From Imperialibacter roseus (GTDB lineage: Bacteria; Bacteroidota; Bacteroidia; Cytophagales; Cyclobacteriaceae): DNA of 64,000 nucleotides. The translations under genes were made by a program, and so were the position numbers. Below are positions 23,692 to 30,785 of this stretch, piece after piece (the first letter of the stretch is position 1; each line of letters opens with the position of its first letter). The notes beneath the pieces were generated by a model. The model did not search any database and was not told the origin of the DNA. It saw nothing but the letters and a program-made list of their open reading frames with translations. The DNA lies in assembly GCF_032999765.1 (NCBI RefSeq), contig NZ_CP136051.1, positions 4,564,417 through 4,628,416 of the forward strand. The letters run 5' to 3'.

Positions 23692-24966
23692 ATGAAAAAA
23701 CCCGCTCTTCACTGGCAGATTATTATCGGAATGATCGCCGGCGTTCTGGCAGGCCTTTTAGCCGGATCTCTTGGCACCTCTGCATTTATCAGGGTTTGGA
23801 TAAGCCCCTTTGGCACCATTTTCATTAACCTGCTGAAGCTGATCGCCGTGCCCCTGGTGCTGGTGAGCCTCATTGTGGGCATGAGCAACCTGAAAGACAT
23901 CAGCCGGCTGAGCCCGATGGGTACGAAGACCTTTGTTTTGTTTCTTCTCACCACTATCATGGCCATCACCATTGGCCTGCTCACTGTCAACATTATCAAT
24001 CCCGGCCTTTCTTTCTCCCCGGAAAAGCGGGAAGAGTTGAAGGCGATGTACTCTTCGAAGGTAGAAGAAAGGAGTGCGATGGCACAGGATTTTCAAACCA
24101 AGGGGCCCTTACAGTTTGTGGTGGATACCGTTCCAGAAAACCTGTTTATGTCGCTGGGCGATAACAAGCGGATGCTGCAGGTGATTTTCTTTGCCCTGAT
24201 TTTTGGCATTGCCATGGTGATGCTGCCCGAAAAGCAGACGGAGACTGTCCGCAAGTTTTTTCTGGAAGCCAATGACATTGTGCTGAAAATCGTGGACATC
24301 ATTATGAAGTTTGCTCCCTATGGCGTGTTTGCCCTCATGGCCGGCATGGTGGCCGACTTCTCAAGCGGTGGTGGGGTGCTTGAGCTGTTTCAGGCACTGG
24401 GGCTTTATTCCTTTGCAGTTGTTTTCGGGCTCTTTATGATGCTGCTGCTGGTGTATCCGCTGATGCTCAAAATTTTTACAAAAATCCCGGTGAAGAAGTT
24501 TTACCAGGACATCCTTCCGGCGCAGATGCTGGGCTTCAGCACCAGTTCCAGCGCAGCGGCGCTGCCGGTAACCATGAAGTGCAGCGAAGAAAAGCTTGGC
24601 CTCAGGGAAGAGGTGACGAGCTTCTGCCTGCCGATTGGCGCCACCGTGAACATGGACGGCACCAGCCTTTATCAGGCAGTGGCGGCGGTCTTCATCGCTC
24701 AGGCCTTTGGGGTTGACCTGAGCCTGGGGCAGCAGCTTACGATTGTGCTCATGGCCACGCTGGCCTCTATTGGTGCGGCTCCGGTGCCCGGCGCAGGCAT
24801 GGTGATGCTGATCGTGATTTTGCAAAGCGTGGGGCTGAATGCTGAAGGCCTGGGGCTTATTTTTGCTGTCGACAGGATACTCGACATGTTTCGTACGGTG
24901 GTCAACATCACTAGCAATGTGACGGTGGCGGCCATCGTTGACCGGATGGAATACAAGCAAACCTAA
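23692..24966 (+). CDS. Dicarboxylate/amino acid:cation symporter (DAACS family)
   Basis: A 424-residue carrier with eight membrane helices and two re-entrant loops. The family signatures are seen in order: the serine-rich HP1 tip STSSSAAALPVT (about 283-294), the NMDGTSLY motif of TM7 (about 317-324), HP2 GAAPVPGAGMVML (about 361-373) and the TM8 substrate residues in DMFRTVVNITSN (about 400-411). It takes up glutamate, aspartate or C4-dicarboxylates with Na+ or H+. A 70-residue extracytoplasmic insertion lies at about 95-145. It may share a transcript with the small membrane protein 55 bases downstream. Confidence 0.93.
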   Translation: MKKPALHWQIIIGMIAGVLAGLLAGSLGTSAFIRVWISPFGTIFINLLKLIAVPLVLVSLIVGMSNLKDISRLSPMGTKTFVLFLLTTIMAITIGLLTVNIINPGLSFSPEKREELKAMYSSKVEERSAMAQDFQTKGPLQFVVDTVPENLFMSLGDNKRMLQVIFFALIFGIAMVMLPEKQTETVRKFFLEANDIVLKIVDIIMKFAPYGVFALMAGMVADFSSGGGVLELFQALGLYSFAVVFGLFMMLLLVYPLMLKIFTKIPVKKFYQDILPAQMLGFSTSSSAAALPVTMKCSEEKLGLREEVTSFCLPIGATVNMDGTSLYQAVAAVFIAQAFGVDLSLGQQLTIVLMATLASIGAAPVPGAGMVMLIVILQSVGLNAEGLGLIFAVDRILDMFRTVVNITSNVTVAAIVDRMEYKQT

Positions 24967-25021
24967 ACATCATTTGTTATGTTTGAGGAAGTATTGGCAT
25001 TACTTTCGAAAACAGTAAAAA

Positions 25022-25483
25022 ATGACGCTCAAAAAATACCTTACCATTCTCCGGCTGGTTTACATTTCTCTCATGTCGACCCTGGCCCTCTTCACGATGG
25101 TTTCTTTCTTTGTTTTTTTCTCCGGCGAGGGGGCAACGATCATTCCCACGGGACTGCCCAAATATGCCATCCTCGCTGTGGCACTGGCGACACTGGCAGG
25201 GTGGACTTTTACAGGAAAGCTGCTGAAGACTGATCCTAACATTCCTTTGCAGCAAAGGCTACAGTCGTGGTACAACTACAAGGTGATCAGAGGGGCTGTG
25301 CTGGAGACAGTGGGGCTGATTGGCGTGGTTGGGGCTATCGTTACCTACGACCCGCTTTACTTTCTGGCACCTGTCTTCATTTTTGGCATTTTATTCACTG
25401 TTTTGCCTTCAGAAAGACGCATTCAGATCGACCTTGCCCTGAGTGAGGAAGAAATGGAAGAGTTGAAAAAACTGAATCAATAA
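25022..25483 (+). CDS. Four-helix membrane protein of unknown function
   Basis: A 153-residue protein with four hydrophobic segments (about 10-32, 44-62, 92-112 and 116-134) and an acidic C-terminal tail (LSEEEMEELKKL). A charged loop with RLQSWYNYKVIR lies between helices 2 and 3. The family was not recognised. It has the same layout as the 171-residue protein at 61246-61761, including an RL...I...E motif before helix 3 and a P-x-x-R-R-I/x-x-x-L-x-x-x-x-EE end, so the two may be distant paralogues. It lies between the symporter and a pseudouridine synthase, ten bases before the latter. Confidence 0.75.
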   Translation: MTLKKYLTILRLVYISLMSTLALFTMVSFFVFFSGEGATIIPTGLPKYAILAVALATLAGWTFTGKLLKTDPNIPLQQRLQSWYNYKVIRGAVLETVGLIGVVGAIVTYDPLYFLAPVFIFGILFTVLPSERRIQIDLALSEEEMEELKKLNQ

Positions 25484-25493
25484 AGAAAGATCG

Positions 25494-26093
25494 GTGGCAG
25501 GGAAAGAGCATTTGTACTTCATCATTCACAAGCCCTATGGCGTGCTGAGCCAATTCACCGACGAAGACGGTAACCCTGGACTGAGCACCCTGTTCAAGCT
25601 GCCGAAGGATGTGTATCCCGTAGGCCGACTGGACACCGACAGCGAGGGGCTGCTGCTGCTCACCAACGACAAAGGGCTGAACGCCCGGCTACTCCACCCC
25701 AGCAATGAGCACAAGCGCACCTATTGGGTGGAGGTGGAAGGCGTGGTGGATCACAAGGCACTGGAGGCGCTTACCAAAGGCCCCGTGATCAGGATCAAGG
25801 GAAAAGAGCACAATAGCCTGCCGATTGAGGCAAAGGTGATACCCAGCCCCGAGGCGCTGGAGGAAAGAAATCCGCCGGTGAATCACCAGAAGTACCCCAA
25901 CACTACGTGGCTGGAGCTGAAGCTGATTGAAGGCAAGAACCGGCAGGTGCGGCGCATGACGGCGGCGGTGGGGCACCCCACGCTCAGGCTGGTGAGAGTG
26001 GCGATTGAAGAGCTTGGTCTCTTTCCGCTGAAGTCGGGAGAAATAACGCAGGTGTCGGCTGGGGTATTGATGAGGAAGTTACATTTGGGGTGA
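25494..26093 (+). CDS. RluE/RsuA-type rRNA pseudouridine synthase
   Basis: The GTG at 25494 gives a 199-residue protein and no better ATG exists, as the first family block begins at residue 8 (YFIIHKPYGVLSQ). The catalytic motif GRLDTDSEGLLLLTND, with the nucleophilic Asp, is at about 43-58, and GKNRQVRRMTAAVGHP is at about 147-162. These mark the RsuA/RluB/E/F class; absence of an S4 domain favours RluE-like action on 23S rRNA. It isomerises a uridine to pseudouridine during ribosome assembly. It starts ten bases after the membrane protein stop. Confidence 0.9.
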   Translation: MAGKEHLYFIIHKPYGVLSQFTDEDGNPGLSTLFKLPKDVYPVGRLDTDSEGLLLLTNDKGLNARLLHPSNEHKRTYWVEVEGVVDHKALEALTKGPVIRIKGKEHNSLPIEAKVIPSPEALEERNPPVNHQKYPNTTWLELKLIEGKNRQVRRMTAAVGHPTLRLVRVAIEELGLFPLKSGEITQVSAGVLMRKLHLG

Positions 26094-26143
26094 TGGTGGA
26101 AAGTCACCCATCATTTCAAAGGCTTTTTTGTGAATTTGTACAA

Positions 26144-26380
26144 ATGAAAACGATCACTCTAAATAACATACCAGACGATATCGATGAAAAAGAGGTATCG
26201 ATGATTGTAGCAGTAAAGCTGTTTGATCAAGGGAAACTATCGTCCGGTCAGGCGGCGGCTATCGCAGGGATTTCCAAACGGGAGTTTATCGAGAGTGTAG
26301 GAGAATATGGTGTCTCCGTGTTTCAACAATCGCCAGAAGACTTGCTTAATGACGTTGAAAATGCTGCGAGGGGAAAATAA
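26144..26380 (+). CDS. UPF0175-family antitoxin-like protein (orphan)
   Basis: The frame is open from 26090, but ATG 26144 starts the conserved part (MKTITLNNIPDDID). The 78-residue product has the UPF0175 pattern VAVKLFDQGKLSSGQAAAIAGISKREFIE (about 24-52), a helix-turn-helix-like segment. Such proteins usually sit directly before a DUF3368 PIN toxin. The following 553 bases hold no PIN-like frame, so this is an orphan or a remnant. The leader contains the pattern TTTTTTGTGAATTTG, a possible weak promoter. Confidence 0.8.
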   Translation: MKTITLNNIPDDIDEKEVSMIVAVKLFDQGKLSSGQAAAIAGISKREFIESVGEYGVSVFQQSPEDLLNDVENAARGK

Positions 26381-26597
26381 CGAAGGGAAGTGATTTTTGG
26401 TCCATCTCAATTTACTTAGCATAATGCTGAAAACCGCAAATAAAGGCGCCCAACCGGGAGCAAGGATAATGAACAGCTTTGAAAGTAAAATTTGGAATTT
26501 GTTTTAAATGCGATTGCCCAGTTGATACAACCTAAAATCATGACACCAAAAAAATTTATCTCTCTTTTGACCTTTTTGCCCTTAAGCCGGGCTGGCT

Positions 26598-26638
26598 GTT
26601 ACTTTTCCTTGCCGTTCCCGGATGGGATGAAAAGTAAC
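26598..26638. repeat. Inverted repeat GTTACTTTT/AAAAGTAAC
   Basis: GTTACTTTT (26598-26606) and AAAAGTAAC (26630-26638) are perfect reverse complements around a 23-base G/C-rich loop. The right flank continues CCGCTTCGGCGGACCG, itself a partial hairpin. It may be a small non-autonomous element. Confidence 0.5.
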
Positions 26639-26711
26639 CCGCTTCGGCGGACCGAAAAATCAACGAAAAATTAACGCACAAGCCAAAAACCCGCATCTGC
26701 CACCATTTTTC

Positions 26712-26731
26712 GCCCACCCGCCCTGGTGGGC
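26712..26731. terminator. Seven-pair G/C-rich hairpin
   Basis: GCCCACC (26712-26718), loop CGCCCT, GGTGGGC (26725-26731) is a perfect stem. No T tract follows on either strand, but ATTTTTCG precedes it, so on the minus strand it could act as a weak terminator. Confidence 0.35.
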
Positions 26732-26933
26732 ACGATTCATATTAATGATCTGTCTTTAGATGAAATTAAGTGAGCTAAAGCTTTTTCATCGGCCCTTTGG
26801 TTTTTAATATTGGGTAGGAATCTTCGACTGGCATTCAATGAAATGGGGCAAGGTGAATAATCTCCCTGACGACGTCAATGGAAAATAGCCTTAGACCTCC
26901 GTACATTGCTTACCACCATGCCGAGAGCCACAA

Positions 26934-28328
26934 ATGAAAACTAACTTCCCCGCATCATTTTCGAACAGGCTGCAGGCACAAATGGGAGCCGAGGCATCGT
27001 TGCTGCTGGAGGCTTTGAGTACCGACTCTCCTACCTCCATTCGCATCAATACGGCGAAGTTTCATGCTCCGGTGCAGCTGGAAAAAGTGCCGTGGTCGAC
27101 CAATGGGTATTACCTGCAGGAAAGGCCCTCCTTCACCCTCGATCCGCTGATACATGCCGGTGCCTATTATGTGCAGGAGGCCAGCTCCATGTTTTTGGAA
27201 GAGGTGGTGCGGCAGTCGGTAGATCATTCTCAGCCCTTAAGAGTGCTCGACCTGTGCGCAGCCCCGGGTGGCAAGTCTACGTTGCTAGCTTCCTTGCTCA
27301 GCAAAGAATCCCTGCTAGTCTCTAACGAGGTGATCAAAAGCCGGGCGGAAGTGCTGGCCGAGAACCTGACCAAATGGGGCGCTCCCAATGTGGTAGTGAG
27401 TAACAACGACCCCAGGGACTTCGACAGGCTGCAAGGCTTTTTTGATCTGATCGTAGTAGATGCCCCGTGCTCCGGCGAAGGGCTGTTTCGGAAAGACCCC
27501 AATGCCATCAACGAGTGGTCGCCCGACAATGCCCACCTGTGCTCCGACCGGCAACGAAGGATTTTGATGGACGTGTGGCCGGCGCTGAAGCCCGGCGGCG
27601 TGTTGATATACAGCACCTGCACCTACAACCCCGCCGAAAACGAGCAAAACATCCAGTGGCTGTCACAGCAAACGGAGTTGGAGCCCGTCAGCCTGTCGGT
27701 AGATGCCGGGCTGAACATCAGAGAAGTGCAAGCTGCCAACCATGTGGTTGGTTACCAGTTTATGCCTCACCTGGTAAAAGGCGAAGGCTTTTTTGTGTGT
27801 GCAGTAAGAAAGCTGGATGGTGATGAATGGCAGGCTCCGAGAAAAGATAAGTTTCCGTTGGCCCCAACAGGCAAGAAAGAACAGGCAGAAGTAGCTCCCT
27901 GGCTGACTGACGAACGGGACTATTTCCAGCACTATGAAAACATTCTGGCGATGCCCCAGGGCGATAACCCGGCCTGGGGGGCGGTGATCAGAGAGCTGCG
28001 CATTGTGCAGGCTGGCGTGCTGGTGGCCGAGGTCAAGAAAAAGAATTTGGTACCCGCCCCTGCTTTGGCGCTATCCACCATTTTCAAAAAAGACACCTTC
28101 CCGGCCTGGGAGCTTGACCTGAGGCAGGCTTTGCAATACTTGCGCAAAGAGGAATGGGCCATCGACAGAGAAAAAGACGGATGGCACCTGATGTGCTACC
28201 AGCAGCTGCCCCTTGGGTGGATCAAACGGATTGCTACCAGGTTCAACAACTACTATCCGTTGCATTGGAGAATCAGGATGGAGCTGCCGGAAGATTTAAC
28301 TCACTCATTTTTGAACCACCATGCTTAA
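26934..28328 (+). CDS. RsmF-type 16S rRNA m5C methyltransferase
   Basis: A 464-residue RNA methyltransferase of the NOL1/NOP2/Sun family. The SAM-binding LDLCAAPGGKST is at about 105-116, motif IV VDAPCSGEG with the releasing Cys at about 177-185, and STCTYNPAENEQN with the catalytic Cys at about 223-235. The C-terminal 150 residues are the RsmF-type RNA-binding (PUA-like) region, which the shorter RsmB lacks. The enzyme methylates a cytosine of 16S rRNA (C1407 in E. coli). The small membrane protein downstream overlaps its end by eight bases. Confidence 0.9.
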   Translation: MKTNFPASFSNRLQAQMGAEASLLLEALSTDSPTSIRINTAKFHAPVQLEKVPWSTNGYYLQERPSFTLDPLIHAGAYYVQEASSMFLEEVVRQSVDHSQPLRVLDLCAAPGGKSTLLASLLSKESLLVSNEVIKSRAEVLAENLTKWGAPNVVVSNNDPRDFDRLQGFFDLIVVDAPCSGEGLFRKDPNAINEWSPDNAHLCSDRQRRILMDVWPALKPGGVLIYSTCTYNPAENEQNIQWLSQQTELEPVSLSVDAGLNIREVQAANHVVGYQFMPHLVKGEGFFVCAVRKLDGDEWQAPRKDKFPLAPTGKKEQAEVAPWLTDERDYFQHYENILAMPQGDNPAWGAVIRELRIVQAGVLVAEVKKKNLVPAPALALSTIFKKDTFPAWELDLRQALQYLRKEEWAIDREKDGWHLMCYQQLPLGWIKRIATRFNNYYPLHWRIRMELPEDLTHSFLNHHA

Positions 28329-28716
28329 AAACATCAACTTCAAACTTGCAGTCCACGCCATGATAGCCCTGCTATCGCTTGTGCTGGTGTACCACCTCAC
28401 CATTATCACCGGCCTTATTCCTTATGAAGCCACCTGGGGTGGGCGGCTTCAAAACAGGGAGCAAATGCTGAGGTTCGAAACTGTCAGTATTGTCGTTAAC
28501 CTGTTTATTCTTACCGTCATCCTGATCAAAGGAGGCTATTTGAAGCTAAAACTGCCAACTATGGTATTAAAGGTTTTGCTTTGGGCGTTTGCTGTGCTTT
28601 TCGCTCTCAACACCGTAGGGAACCTGGCCTCCACCAGCGTGCTTGAACTTATCATTTTCACCCCGCTGACAGCCGCAGCGGCTGTCTTTTGTGCGAGGTT
28701 GGCGATTGAGCCATAA
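28321..28716 (+). CDS. Small four-helix membrane protein
   Basis: A 131-residue protein with four hydrophobic segments (about 8-30, 56-72, 82-102, 106-126) and a short loop ATWGGRLQNREQML between helices 1 and 2. The family resembles small uncharacterised membrane proteins of Bacteroidota with an IPY-WGGR-N motif, but no function is known. It overlaps the methyltransferase gene by eight bases and is probably co-transcribed. Confidence 0.75.
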   Translation: MLKNINFKLAVHAMIALLSLVLVYHLTIITGLIPYEATWGGRLQNREQMLRFETVSIVVNLFILTVILIKGGYLKLKLPTMVLKVLLWAFAVLFALNTVGNLASTSVLELIIFTPLTAAAAVFCARLAIEP

Positions 28717-28755
28717 ATAATCGCAATGGCGTGACTCCTATACCAAGCTCTTTAG

Positions 28756-28857
28756 TTACTCAGCACTCTTATCGCTCTTCTTAGCGGCTTTGGCAGCTCT
28801 TTTTTCTTTTAGATTCTTGGCAGGCGCTTTCTTTGATTTATCATTATCCTTCGACAT
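28756..28857 (-). CDS. 33-residue lysine-rich protein
   Basis: ATG 28857 to TAA 28756 encodes 33 residues: MSKDNDKSKKAPAKNLKEKR, then a second Ala/Lys-rich part ending in Glu. It is strongly basic and Ala/Lys-rich with no hydrophobic core, like small nucleic-acid-binding or ribosome-associated proteins. I recall similar short Lys-rich ORFs (with a KNLKEKRA-like block) in other Bacteroidota but cannot verify this. It stands alone on the minus strand, 40 bases from the convergent membrane protein gene. Confidence 0.6.
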   Translation of the reverse strand: MSKDNDKSKKAPAKNLKEKRAAKAAKKSDKSAE

Positions 28858-29111
28858 AAGCTTTTGATTTAAAGTGACAAAGAAGGTGATGTGCCTTTGT
28901 AAGATTTTTACATGTGAAGACACACGAAAAAAGACAACGCTTCTCCGATGCCAAGGTGAAGAAATGTAAGCGTTAAGGCGTTACACTATCAAAGGGCATT
29001 TTTACATATATCCCATGTTTGGGTAGTTGAATAAACATTCAGGTACAGAAACACCTAATCGGCGATGAAAACAAGACATGCCACACGTAAGGAAAGTATT
29101 CTGCCAGCCTT

Positions 29112-29501
29112 TTATCTAAAGTATTTCACAATCATCCGGGCACCCGCATACGCCGAAGCAATTTGCACCCAGGCAATGATCGGGCTAAGCATATACACAA
29201 TCGCCGGGAATTCCTTCCATAAAGTACTCAGCACCCAAGACACGAGCACGATATACAAAATATTGCCAATGAGGGAGGCAATAAGTTTGAAGCCCAACGT
29301 GTAAATGGGATAAGAAAAGGTGGCCGCAATGACCGCCATTAGTCGGATTATTTCTTTCGACCATCCTATTCTTGAGTAGATGAAAAAAATGGCAAGAGCC
29401 ATGAGCAAAAACAGGCCCAGCCACACATACCTGAGCACATTATTGATCCAACCTAGCTTGTCTACTACCTCTTGAGCTGTGGCTTTCATTTTTGCTGCCA
29501 T
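29112..29501 (-). CDS. Membrane protein at the end of the DUF2805/DUF2256 operon
   Basis: A 129-residue protein with three or four hydrophobic segments (about 20-42, 50-72, 78-98, 100-122). The N-terminal 18 residues are charged and helical. Not assigned to a family. It starts 13 bases after the DUF2256 stop, in the same direction, so it is probably the last gene of that operon. Confidence 0.7.
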   Translation of the reverse strand: MAAKMKATAQEVVDKLGWINNVLRYVWLGLFLLMALAIFFIYSRIGWSKEIIRLMAVIAATFSYPIYTLGFKLIASLIGNILYIVLVSWVLSTLWKEFPAIVYMLSPIIAWVQIASAYAGARMIVKYFR

Positions 29502-29514
29502 TAAGGTCCAAATT

Positions 29515-29652
29515 TCATCCTTTTGACTTGCTTCGTCTGCACTTTTCGCTGCAATAGATCACCTCGCTCCAATTGAGTTCCCATTTCTTTCGCCAGGCAA
29601 ACGGCCTTTCACAAACGGGGCAAATTTTGGTCGGCAAATGCGGCTTTTTCAT
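29515..29652 (-). CDS. DUF2256 zinc-ribbon-like protein
   Basis: ATG 29652 to TGA 29515 encodes 45 residues. The signature of DUF2256 is complete: KICPVCERPFAWRKKWELNW (residues 9-28), then EVIYCSEKCRRSK. The two CxxC/CxxxC pairs should bind one zinc ion. It overlaps the flavin reductase gene by four bases (ATGA), which fixes both starts and shows coupling. In other bacteria DUF2256 occurs near photolyase/cryptochrome-like genes; the function is unknown. Confidence 0.88.
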   Translation of the reverse strand: MKKPHLPTKICPVCERPFAWRKKWELNWSEVIYCSEKCRRSKSKG

Positions 29653-30284
29653 TTACTGAAATCTGGCACCTCACTCACTCTGGCATAGGGAAAATCGGCG
29701 ACCTTCTCGAGTTTATAATAGGAGTTTAGGCCTGAAATACCAACACCGTCTGCCACCCCCAGGTCAATATATCCCTGCTTATTTATCGCTTCGTCGGGCA
29801 CAATCAGGTGTTCAATTTGCCCCACAATCATGGTTGTGCCGGTAGAATGGATTGCCACATTTTCCACGTGCTTCAGTCCCATCTTCAGCGTGCTTTCCTT
29901 CACAAAAGGCGCATGGAAATCATACAACGTTTCCTCCGTCAGGCCGCAAGCATCGAACTCGGATACATCGTAATCGAATTTGGCGGAAGTATAGTGAGCG
30001 TTCCTGATAAAAGCCGTCCGAATATGATTGATGGTAAACCATCCGTTTTCAAGGATATTCTCCTGCGTATGCCGCCTCACCTCTTCGCTTGGGCGCACGA
30101 TAAACCCCAAATAGGAGGGGTTGCTTCCCAGATGCACCACCGAGCTAATGATTGCCAGGTTGGCTTGCCCCGTATTGGAGCGAGTCCCGATCAGATTTCC
30201 GGGCTTTATGCCCGAGACAGAATTGATGATATTGAGTCGCCTTACCTTTTCTGTGTTGGCTAAATCGGCTTTTGAGAAGTGCAT
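29649..30284 (-). CDS. Flavin reductase-like FMN-binding split-barrel protein
   Basis: A 211-residue protein of the flavin reductase domain class. Characteristic parts are NLAIISSVVHLGSNPSYLGF (about 42-61), with the FMN phosphate-binding VRPSEEVRRHTQENI at about 63-77, then the NHIRTAFIRNAHYTSAKFD block (about 85-103). The family reduces free flavin with NAD(P)H or uses FMN as cofactor for a partner monooxygenase. It is the second gene of an operon with DUF2805 and DUF2256, so it may supply reduced flavin to a system marked by those two proteins. Confidence 0.83.
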   Translation of the reverse strand: MHFSKADLANTEKVRRLNIINSVSGIKPGNLIGTRSNTGQANLAIISSVVHLGSNPSYLGFIVRPSEEVRRHTQENILENGWFTINHIRTAFIRNAHYTSAKFDYDVSEFDACGLTEETLYDFHAPFVKESTLKMGLKHVENVAIHSTGTTMIVGQIEHLIVPDEAINKQGYIDLGVADGVGISGLNSYYKLEKVADFPYARVSEVPDFSK

Positions 30285-30323
30285 CTTAATTTTTTTGGGG
30301 ATGTGTTGAGAGAAGGAAAAAGA

Positions 30324-30602
30324 TCACCGTTTGCTGATTTTGTTGTGCGTGATCTGACGTTGGCTGGCACATTTGAAACGTTCTATGGCTTCATTGCGCT
30401 TTTTCAAATGTTTCTGGCTAACACCACTATTGACACGCTTTCGCCATAGTCTGAAACTCGATGCCCTGAGCGTCCGCCTCATGAGATCAATCACTTCTTT
30501 TTCTTGCAGCTGAAACTGGTGTTCAATCGCTTCGAAGGGTGTGCGGTCTTCCCAGGCCATTTCGATTACCCTGTCTATGTCATTTTGTGCGAGTTGGCTC
30601 AT
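30324..30602 (-). CDS. DUF2805 (TIGR03643-type) protein
   Basis: The frame is open from 30623, but MSQLAQND at 30602 is the better start. The 92-residue protein has the family pattern IDRVIEMAWEDRTPFEAIE (about 9-27), then IDLMRRTLRASSFRLWRKRV (about 38-57), a helical domain rich in Arg and Trp that may bind RNA or DNA. It is the first gene of a four-gene minus-strand operon with the flavin reductase-like protein 39 bases downstream. The family has no known function. Confidence 0.85.
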   Translation of the reverse strand: MSQLAQNDIDRVIEMAWEDRTPFEAIEHQFQLQEKEVIDLMRRTLRASSFRLWRKRVNSGVSQKHLKKRNEAIERFKCASQRQITHNKISKR

Positions 30603-30785
30603 TGACGCTTTGCGTAGTAGCAATCATTCTAAGAACCACTGGGAACCAAAACTGTTTGTATTTGAGCCAGGAAAGTCTCGTACTATGTTTCTCAATAACT
30701 ATTTGGAGTGACTAAACCCGATCCGCATGAGCTGGTGAGCCTGCTCTTGACAGCTGGGAGATTTAGCCAGCGCTGCAAGGCTTCG

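Larger units (their letters stand above)
26381..26933. other. 553-base gene-free stretch with inverted repeats
   Basis: No coding frame was recognised. It holds a 41-base inverted repeat (26598-26638), a seven-pair hairpin (26712-26731) and A/T-rich spacer. The part with AAAAGTAACCCGC..GGACCGAAAAATCAACG resembles a motif often seen between genes in Bacteroidota; that comparison is from memory. The remainder is the leader of the rRNA methyltransferase gene. Confidence 0.55.

Noticed and set aside
24361-24960. A 199-codon frame on the minus strand
   Set aside because: It is antisense to the dicarboxylate symporter and rich in His/Arg/Gln without domain pattern.
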